38,486 nt of DNA, from the NCBI RefSeq assembly GCF_004005375.1, contig NZ_RZUF01000030.1, positions 1-38,486 of the forward strand, written 5' to 3'. Origin of the DNA: Rheinheimera sediminis. GTDB lineage: Bacteria > Pseudomonadota > Gammaproteobacteria > Enterobacterales > Alteromonadaceae. The notes under the pieces are model-generated. The model had not been told where the DNA came from and made no database searches. It saw nothing but the letters and a program-made list of their open reading frames with translations. How positions within the stretch are numbered: position 1 is the first letter of the stretch; each line of letters starts with the position of its first letter. The position numbers were made by a program, and so were the translations under genes. Of the stretch, positions 32,769 through 38,486 are shown piece after piece.

Positions 32769-34664
32769 ATGACAGACCAGCAATACAACGCCGATTCCAT
32801 TGAGGTGCTGACCGGCCTTGAGCCAGTGCAGCGCCGTCCAGGTATGTATACAGATACCACCCGCCCTAACCACTTAGGTCAGGAAGTGATAGATAACAGC
32901 GTCGATGAAGCTTTGGCTGGTCATGCCGATTTAGTGCATGTGATTTTGCATGAAGATCAATCGCTGGAAGTGATAGATAACGGCCGTGGTATGCCGGTGG
33001 ATATTCACCCTGAAGAAGGGGTATCAGGTGTTGAGCTGATCCTCTGCCGTCTGCATGCTGGTGGTAAATTCTCCAATAAAAACTACCAGTTCTCAGGTGG
33101 TTTACACGGTGTGGGTATTTCTGTCGTCAACGCCTTATCCAGCCGGGTCGATGTAGCAGTACGCCGTGATGGCAATATCTATGAAATAGCGTTTGAGCAT
33201 GGCAATAAAGTGTCTGAGCTGGCGATTACCGGCACAGTAGGTAAACGCAATACAGGCACAAGAGTGCGCTTCTGGCCTGCGCCTGATTATTTCGATTCGC
33301 CTAAGTTTTCTGTCAGCCGCATGCTGCATGTACTGAAAGCCAAAGCTGTGTTGTGTCCGGGCTTGACGATCAAGTTTGACGACAAGGTGAACAACCAGAG
33401 TTATCAGTGGTGTTATCAGGCCGGTATCCGTGATTATTTAATGGATGCGGTCAAGGACATGATAGCTCTGCCGGAGCAGCCTTTTGTTGGCAGCTTAAGC
33501 GCCAGCCACGAAGCTGTGGAATGGGCCGTGCTCTGGTTGCCCGAAGGTGGCGAGCTGGTGACAGAAAGTTATGTCAACCTGATCCCAACAGCTCAGGGTG
33601 GTACTCACGTCAACGGTTTACGTCAGGGCTTGTTAGAAGCACTGCGCGATTTTTGTGAATTCCGTAATTTATTGCCTCGTGGCATTAAGTTAACGCCTGA
33701 AGATGTCTGGGACCGCTGTAGTTATATCCTGTCGTTAAAAATGCAGGAGCCTCAGTTTGCTGGCCAGACTAAAGAGAAACTGTCATCCCGTCAGGCCGTG
33801 GCTTTTATCAGCGGCGTAGTGAAAGACGCCTTTAGTTTATGGCTGAACGAACATACGGATATTGCCGAGCAACTGGCTGAGTTTTGTATCAACAACGCGC
33901 AAAAACGTTTGCGTGCTGCCAAGAAAATTATCCGTAAAAAAGTCACAGCTGGCCCGGCTTTGCCAGGCAAGTTATCCGACTGTTCATCGCAGGATTTAAA
34001 CCGCACTGAGCTGTTTTTTGTCGAAGGGGACTCTGCAGGTGGTTCAGCCAAGCAAGCGCGGGATCGTGAGTTTCAGGCCGTGATGCCACTGCGCGGTAAA
34101 ATTCTCAATACCTGGGAAGTGGAATCTGAACAAATTCTCGGCTCGCAGGAAGTACATGATATTTCGGTAGCCATAGGCATGGATCCGAATTCAGCAGACT
34201 TAAGCCAGCTGCGCTATGGCAAAATTTGTATTCTGGCCGACGCCGACTCGGACGGTTTACACATTGCCACTTTGCTTTGTGCCTTGTTTATGCGCCATTT
34301 CCGCCCGCTGGTGGAAGCGGGTCACATTTATGTGGCTATGCCGCCTTTGTACCGTATCGATTGTGGCAAAGAAGTGTTTTACGCACTGGATGAAGACGAG
34401 AAAAAAGGCATTCTTGATCGCTTAGAAGCTGAGAAAAAGCGTAGCAAAATCAACGTGCAACGTTTTAAAGGTTTGGGTGAAATGAACCCATTGCAGCTGC
34501 GCGAAACCACTATAGATCCAAACACCAGACGTTTAGTGCAGCTGACCATTGATGACTTGGTTCAAACCATGGAAATGATGGATATGTTGCTGGCGAAGAA
34601 GCGGGCAACAGACAGAAAAGACTGGCTGGAGATGAAAGGCGATCGTGCTATTGTAGCTGTGTAG
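32769..34664 (+). CDS. parE: DNA topoisomerase IV subunit B
   Basis: A 631-residue ATPase subunit of topoisomerase IV, which with ParC unlinks daughter chromosomes. Matching segments are RRPGMYTDTTRPNHLGQEVIDNSVDEALAGH (ATP site with the catalytic E and N), GGLHGVGISVVNALS, HVNGLRQGL, the TOPRIM motifs VEGDSAGGSAKQARDREFQA (about 417-436) and ILADADSDGLHIATLL (about 488-503), and KGLGEMNP near the end. The length is the same as the family (E. coli 630). No mutation is evident in the usual quinolone-resistance positions of this motif region. It ends the nudF cluster. Confidence 0.98.
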   Translation: MTDQQYNADSIEVLTGLEPVQRRPGMYTDTTRPNHLGQEVIDNSVDEALAGHADLVHVILHEDQSLEVIDNGRGMPVDIHPEEGVSGVELILCRLHAGGKFSNKNYQFSGGLHGVGISVVNALSSRVDVAVRRDGNIYEIAFEHGNKVSELAITGTVGKRNTGTRVRFWPAPDYFDSPKFSVSRMLHVLKAKAVLCPGLTIKFDDKVNNQSYQWCYQAGIRDYLMDAVKDMIALPEQPFVGSLSASHEAVEWAVLWLPEGGELVTESYVNLIPTAQGGTHVNGLRQGLLEALRDFCEFRNLLPRGIKLTPEDVWDRCSYILSLKMQEPQFAGQTKEKLSSRQAVAFISGVVKDAFSLWLNEHTDIAEQLAEFCINNAQKRLRAAKKIIRKKVTAGPALPGKLSDCSSQDLNRTELFFVEGDSAGGSAKQARDREFQAVMPLRGKILNTWEVESEQILGSQEVHDISVAIGMDPNSADLSQLRYGKICILADADSDGLHIATLLCALFMRHFRPLVEAGHIYVAMPPLYRIDCGKEVFYALDEDEKKGILDRLEAEKKRSKINVQRFKGLGEMNPLQLRETTIDPNTRRLVQLTIDDLVQTMEMMDMLLAKKRATDRKDWLEMKGDRAIVAV

Positions 34665-34692
34665 CTTTTGCTGTTCGCTTGAAGGACTACAG

Positions 34693-36126
34693 ATGAAACA
34701 AAAACAATACCTGCGGTCATGGGGAGCATTGCTGTGTCTGGGCCTCGGTTTTGCCTTTGGGCCACAGGCCAGTGAAGCCCTATTGCCTGAGTGGCTGCAA
34801 CAAGTTCAACAGCAAAAAGCCATACAGCCAGAGCAAATGCTTCAGGTGTTGGAGCAGCAGCAAGCTAGCTTCGGCGACTGGGACAATGAGTTGCAAGTAG
34901 AGTTTTTATTGCAACTGTCTGACGTGTATGAAAGTTTAGGCAAGCATCAGCAGCAGTTTGAAGTCGCAGAACGTGGCCTGGCGTTGCTGGGTGAGCGCCG
35001 TACTATAACGACTATAGATTTTTGGAATAACTTAGGTTTTTCGCTGGAGATGCAAGGCCAGTATCAGCAGGCGTTGCACTATTATCTGCAGGCTTCAGAT
35101 CTGGCTGCGCAGTTAAAAGCCGAAAAAATGCATATTGAAGCTGATATCAATATTGCAGCTATTTACAGCATGCAGGATAAAACTCAGGAAGCATTGGTTC
35201 TGCTGAAAAGTAGTTACGACAGAGCTGTACAGCTAAGAGACCCGGAAAGTTTGGCTTATGTCAATGCAGAGCTTGGGTTGCTTTACGTTGGTTTGGGTTT
35301 CGACAAAGAAGCCATTGAGTTTATGGAGCAGGCTCTTAAGGCTTATGAAACTTTAGGCTGGCAGAAAGACAAAATGGATGTACTGTTTAACCTGGCTCGA
35401 AGTTACAGTTACACTGAGCGCTATGACGAAGCGATGCAAAGTTATGATCAATTACTGCAATTGGCTATGGCACAGCAGGATCAGGCGAATTTATATTTTG
35501 CTTACCTTGGCCTGGCATCCACCAGCAAAGATAACGGAAAATTAGAGGGTGCTCTAGCCTATATAGAGAAAGCCGAGCAGTATCTGCCTGGCTTACAGTC
35601 CACTTACCAAAACTCGACGCATCACTATGAAAAAGCATTGATCTATCGTGAATTAGGCCAGATTTCTTTGGCCAGTCAGCAATTGGCTCAGGCAGAACAA
35701 AGTTTAAGTAAAGAAGAGAACAATGCCAGCCAGTCCAGTGTGCTATGGATACTGCATTTGAAAGCAGCGCTGGAAGCTGATTCGGGTCGCTACCAAAAAG
35801 CCTATGAATATTTGGACCAGTTTTTTCGTGGCTATCACAAGTTACGCAATAAAGAGCATGAGCTGTCAGTGGAAAAACTGCGCTTAGGTTTTGATGCCGA
35901 GCGCCAGCAAGCCAAAAATGAATTGCTGGCCAAAGACAATGAATTACAAGCCCTGCGTTTGCAGGAAGCTGAACGCAAGAGACAAAACCAATGGTTATGG
36001 ATAGGTCTGTTTGGCTGCACCAGTTTAGTCTTACTGGTGTTACTGCTGTGGCAACTGGCACGCCGTCAGGCTCAGATGCAGGTGCAGTTGCTCGCGCAGT
36101 CAGAATCAAAAGAGCTTGAAAAATAA
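34693..36126 (+). CDS. TPR-repeat periplasmic protein with C-terminal membrane anchor
   Basis: A 477-residue protein of unknown function between parE and parC. A signal peptide covers about 1-26 (MKQKQYLRSWGALLCLGLGF...ASEA). At least five tetratricopeptide units follow (for example ALHYYLQASDLAAQLK, AIEFMEQALKAYETLG, AMQSYDQLLQLAM, ALAYIEKAEQYLPG). A coiled-coil region precedes one transmembrane helix (about 433-453) and a short charged tail. The layout is that of the sensor half of TPR-type diguanylate cyclases or kinases, but no output domain follows. GAAGGA precedes the ATG at good spacing. The gap to parE is 28 bp and to parC 30 bp, so all three may be co-transcribed. Confidence 0.85.
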   Translation: MKQKQYLRSWGALLCLGLGFAFGPQASEALLPEWLQQVQQQKAIQPEQMLQVLEQQQASFGDWDNELQVEFLLQLSDVYESLGKHQQQFEVAERGLALLGERRTITTIDFWNNLGFSLEMQGQYQQALHYYLQASDLAAQLKAEKMHIEADINIAAIYSMQDKTQEALVLLKSSYDRAVQLRDPESLAYVNAELGLLYVGLGFDKEAIEFMEQALKAYETLGWQKDKMDVLFNLARSYSYTERYDEAMQSYDQLLQLAMAQQDQANLYFAYLGLASTSKDNGKLEGALAYIEKAEQYLPGLQSTYQNSTHHYEKALIYRELGQISLASQQLAQAEQSLSKEENNASQSSVLWILHLKAALEADSGRYQKAYEYLDQFFRGYHKLRNKEHELSVEKLRLGFDAERQQAKNELLAKDNELQALRLQEAERKRQNQWLWIGLFGCTSLVLLVLLLWQLARRQAQMQVQLLAQSESKELEK

Positions 36127-36156
36127 CAGAATCAGGTTGGTTAACGGAAACGAAAA

Positions 36157-38427
36157 ATGACAGATATTATGATATCCAATGAGGGTACTGAGCAGTTACC
36201 GCTGCGCCGCTTTACAGAAGAAGCCTACCTGAATTATTCGATGTACGTCATTATGGACCGGGCTTTGCCCTTTATTGGCGACGGTTTAAAACCAGTACAA
36301 CGTCGTATTATTTATGCGATGTCAGAACTGGGTTTATCGCATCTGGCGAAGTACAAAAAATCTGCCCGCACTGTGGGTGACGTGTTAGGTAAGTTCCATC
36401 CTCATGGTGACAGCGCCTGTTACGAAGCTATGGTGCTGATGGCTCAGCCCTTTTCTTACCGTTACCCGCTCGTCGATGGTCAGGGCAACTGGGGTGCGCC
36501 GGATGATCCGAAGTCCTTCGCGGCCATGCGTTATACCGAAGCTAAGTTATCCCGTTTCAGTGAAGTGTTGTTAAACGAGTTGGGACAGGGCACAGTCGAC
36601 TGGGTGCCAAACTTTGACGGCACTATGGACGAGCCCCGCACTTTACCTGCACGTTTGCCGCATATCCTGCTGAATGGCGTGACAGGTATAGCCGTAGGTA
36701 TGGCAACAGATATTCCGCCGCATAACGCCCGTGAAGTAGCCAACGCTACTGCCTTTTTACTGGATAACCCTCAAGCGACTATACCGGATTTGATGCAGTA
36801 TATTCAGGGGCCGGATTATCCGACAGACGCTGAAATTATTAGCCCGGCGCATGAGCTGCAAGCCATTTATGAAACAGGCCGCGGCAGTGTCAAAATGCGG
36901 GCTTTGTATCAGCTGGAAGATGGCGACATAATTATCACTGCTTTGCCGCACCAGACTTCAGGCTCCAAAGTGCTGGAGCAGATAGCGGCTCAAATGAACG
37001 CGAAAAAACTGCCTATGGTCAGTGATTTGCGTGACGAATCTGATCACGAAAACCCAACCCGTATCGTGATAGTGCCGCGTTCAAACCGCATTGATGTGGA
37101 ACAGCTGATGGCGCATTTGTTTGCCACTACAGATCTGGAAAAAAGCTATCGCGTGAACTTAAACATTCTGGGCCTGGATCAGCGGCCACGAGTGAAAAAC
37201 TTATTGGAAATTTTATCTGAATGGCTGGTGTTCCGTCGCGACACAGTGCGTCGCCGTCTGCAGTTCCGCTTGGATAAAGTGCTGGATCGTTTGCATGTGT
37301 TAGAGGCGTTGTTGATCGCGTTTTTAAACATCGACGAAGTGATTAAAATTATTCGTGAAAACGATCAGCCAAAACCTGTGTTAATGGCGCATTTCGGTAT
37401 TACCGAGCGTCAGGCCGAAGCCATACTGGAATTAAAGTTACGTCACTTAGCTAAGCTGGAAGAGATGAAAATCCGCGGCGAACAAGCCGAGCTGGAAAAA
37501 GAGCGTGACTACTTAGAAGGCATTTTAGGCTCAGAGAAAAAGCTGACCAAGCTTATTCGCGAAGAGCTGCTGTCGGATGCTGAAAAATATGGCGACAACC
37601 GCAGAAGCCCAATAGTAATGCGTGAAGAAGCCAAAGCCTTAAGCGAAAAAGAATTACTGCCAAGCGAGCCTGTGACCGTTGTGCTGTCGGAAAAAGGCTG
37701 GGTGCGCTGTGCCAAAGGCCATGATGTTGACGGCAATAGTCTGCAATACAAAGCAGGGGATGGTTTTAAAGCGGCGGCTTCTGGCAGAAGTAATAGATAC
37801 GCCGCCTTTATCGATTCATCAGGTCGTGCTTTTGCTGCTGAAGCACACGATTTACCTTCAGCCCGTGGTCAGGGCGAGCCTTTAACAGGACGCTTCACGC
37901 TAGTCGCTGGGGAAAACTTCGAGCATGTATTGATGGCGGAAGACAGCCAGAAGTTATTACTGGCCAGCGACGCAGGTTATGGTTTTGTCGGCACCTTCGC
38001 CGATTTAGTCAGCCGTAATAAAGCCGGTAAAGCAGTGCTCACTCTGCCGACCGGCGCTAAAGTATTACAGCCAATTCCTATTAAAAATCCGGAAACGGAT
38101 TTAGTGGTGGCTATCAGTACTGAAGGCCGCATGCTGGTGTTCCCTGTGGCCGATTTACCACAGCTGAGCAAAGGCAAAGGCAATAAGATTTTATCTATTC
38201 CATCGGCCCGCGCCGCCAGCCGTGAAGAGTATCTGAAACTTTTAACCGTAGTGCCTGCAGCTACAGCTGTGACTTTAGTAGCCGGTAAACGCAAAATGAC
38301 CATCAAGGCCGATGATTTAGCCCATTATATTGGTGAGCGTGGCCGTCGTGGTAACAAGTTACCTCGTGGTTTGCAGCGTATCGATGAGCTGTTAACAGGT
38401 GAAGTGGTTGGCGATACCTCGGAATAG
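36157..38427 (+). CDS. parC: DNA topoisomerase IV subunit A
   Basis: A 756-residue DNA-cleaving subunit of topoisomerase IV. The N-terminal block [29 protein letters not shown] is typical; the catalytic tyrosine in RYTEAKLS is Y126 (E. coli Y120). The quinolone-resistance region [11 protein letters not shown] keeps the wild-type serine (86) and glutamate (90), equal to E. coli S80 and E84. The C-terminal beta-pinwheel domain follows (E[10 protein letters not shown], [31 protein letters not shown]). The length is like E. coli (752). Confidence 0.98.
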   Translation: MTDIMISNEGTEQLPLRRFTEEAYLNYSMYVIMDRALPFIGDGLKPVQRRIIYAMSELGLSHLAKYKKSARTVGDVLGKFHPHGDSACYEAMVLMAQPFSYRYPLVDGQGNWGAPDDPKSFAAMRYTEAKLSRFSEVLLNELGQGTVDWVPNFDGTMDEPRTLPARLPHILLNGVTGIAVGMATDIPPHNAREVANATAFLLDNPQATIPDLMQYIQGPDYPTDAEIISPAHELQAIYETGRGSVKMRALYQLEDGDIIITALPHQTSGSKVLEQIAAQMNAKKLPMVSDLRDESDHENPTRIVIVPRSNRIDVEQLMAHLFATTDLEKSYRVNLNILGLDQRPRVKNLLEILSEWLVFRRDTVRRRLQFRLDKVLDRLHVLEALLIAFLNIDEVIKIIRENDQPKPVLMAHFGITERQAEAILELKLRHLAKLEEMKIRGEQAELEKERDYLEGILGSEKKLTKLIREELLSDAEKYGDNRRSPIVMREEAKALSEKELLPSEPVTVVLSEKGWVRCAKGHDVDGNSLQYKAGDGFKAAASGRSNRYAAFIDSSGRAFAAEAHDLPSARGQGEPLTGRFTLVAGENFEHVLMAEDSQKLLLASDAGYGFVGTFADLVSRNKAGKAVLTLPTGAKVLQPIPIKNPETDLVVAISTEGRMLVFPVADLPQLSKGKGNKILSIPSARAASREEYLKLLTVVPAATAVTLVAGKRKMTIKADDLAHYIGERGRRGNKLPRGLQRIDELLTGEVVGDTSE

Positions 38428-38446
38428 CCCCTTGGGCTTGCTTAGC

Positions 38447-38467
38447 GGGCGACCATAAAGGTCGCCC
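38447..38467 (+). terminator. Probable parC terminator hairpin
   Basis: GGGCGACC / GGTCGCCC (38447-38454, 38460-38467) is a perfect 8-bp stem with loop ATAAA, 20 bp after the parC stop. The following CTTATATGG has only a weak T run. Confidence 0.6.
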
Positions 38468-38486
38468 CTTATATGGACTCCCCTGA

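Noticed and set aside
35465-36109. A 214-residue open frame on the minus strand
   Set aside because: It lies wholly antisense to the TPR gene, whose protein has a signal peptide, repeats and good ribosome site. The antisense product has no recognisable features.

Overview
The window looks like chromosome of a gammaproteobacterium of the Alteromonadales type; a Rheinheimera-like organism is my best guess from protein style and moderate G+C, but that is inference. The order rpoD, dnaG, rpsU / tsaD, plsY, folB, folK, cca ... ygiM / ygiF, glnE and tolC / nudF, yqiB, cpdA, yqiA, parE, parC matches E. coli-type neighbourhoods, with local insertions.

Region 1 (1-4190) is the right-hand part of an integrated element next to a tRNA-Ile(CAU) gene (4191-4267). 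It carries a small helix-turn-helix protein, an 827-residue primase-helicase, a small basic protein and a membrane-anchored orphan. The non-coding DNA is unusually structured: a perfect 17-bp inverted pair of doubled 9-bp iterons around an AT-rich core (2863-2980), four 11-bp iterons (3353-3396), a run of hairpins (3460-3548) and a second 11-bp direct repeat beside the tRNA (4117-4136). Primase plus iteron origin plus tRNA site suggests a phage-satellite-like or other self-replicating island. Its integrase and far end lie outside the window.

Region 2 (4191-13058) is core: tRNA-Ile2 with a clear promoter, then the macromolecular-synthesis operon read leftwards (rpsU-yqeY-dnaG-rpoD, with an ERIC-like 127-bp repeat between yqeY and dnaG), divergent tsaD, convergent plsY, then folB-folK and convergent overlapping cca.

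Region 3 (13172-20690) has a gspA-gspB pair, an HD-GYP phosphodiesterase, a two-enzyme putA lacking the DNA-binding domain, and a divergent Lrp-type regulator that probably controls it.

Region 4 (20691-22195) is a 1.5-kb accessory scar: a REP-like hairpin, a string of hairpins, an 18-bp perfect hairpin, three identical 103-bp tandem repeats and a truncated HEPN-like gene.

Region 5 (22196-38486) is core again: ygiM, a second ERIC-like element, a short ygiF, glnE, an orphan membrane protein, a 228-bp MITE with target duplication at the 3' end of lpxL, lpxL, tolC, then nudF-yqiB-cpdA-yqiA-parE, an orphan TPR membrane protein, and parC with a terminal hairpin.
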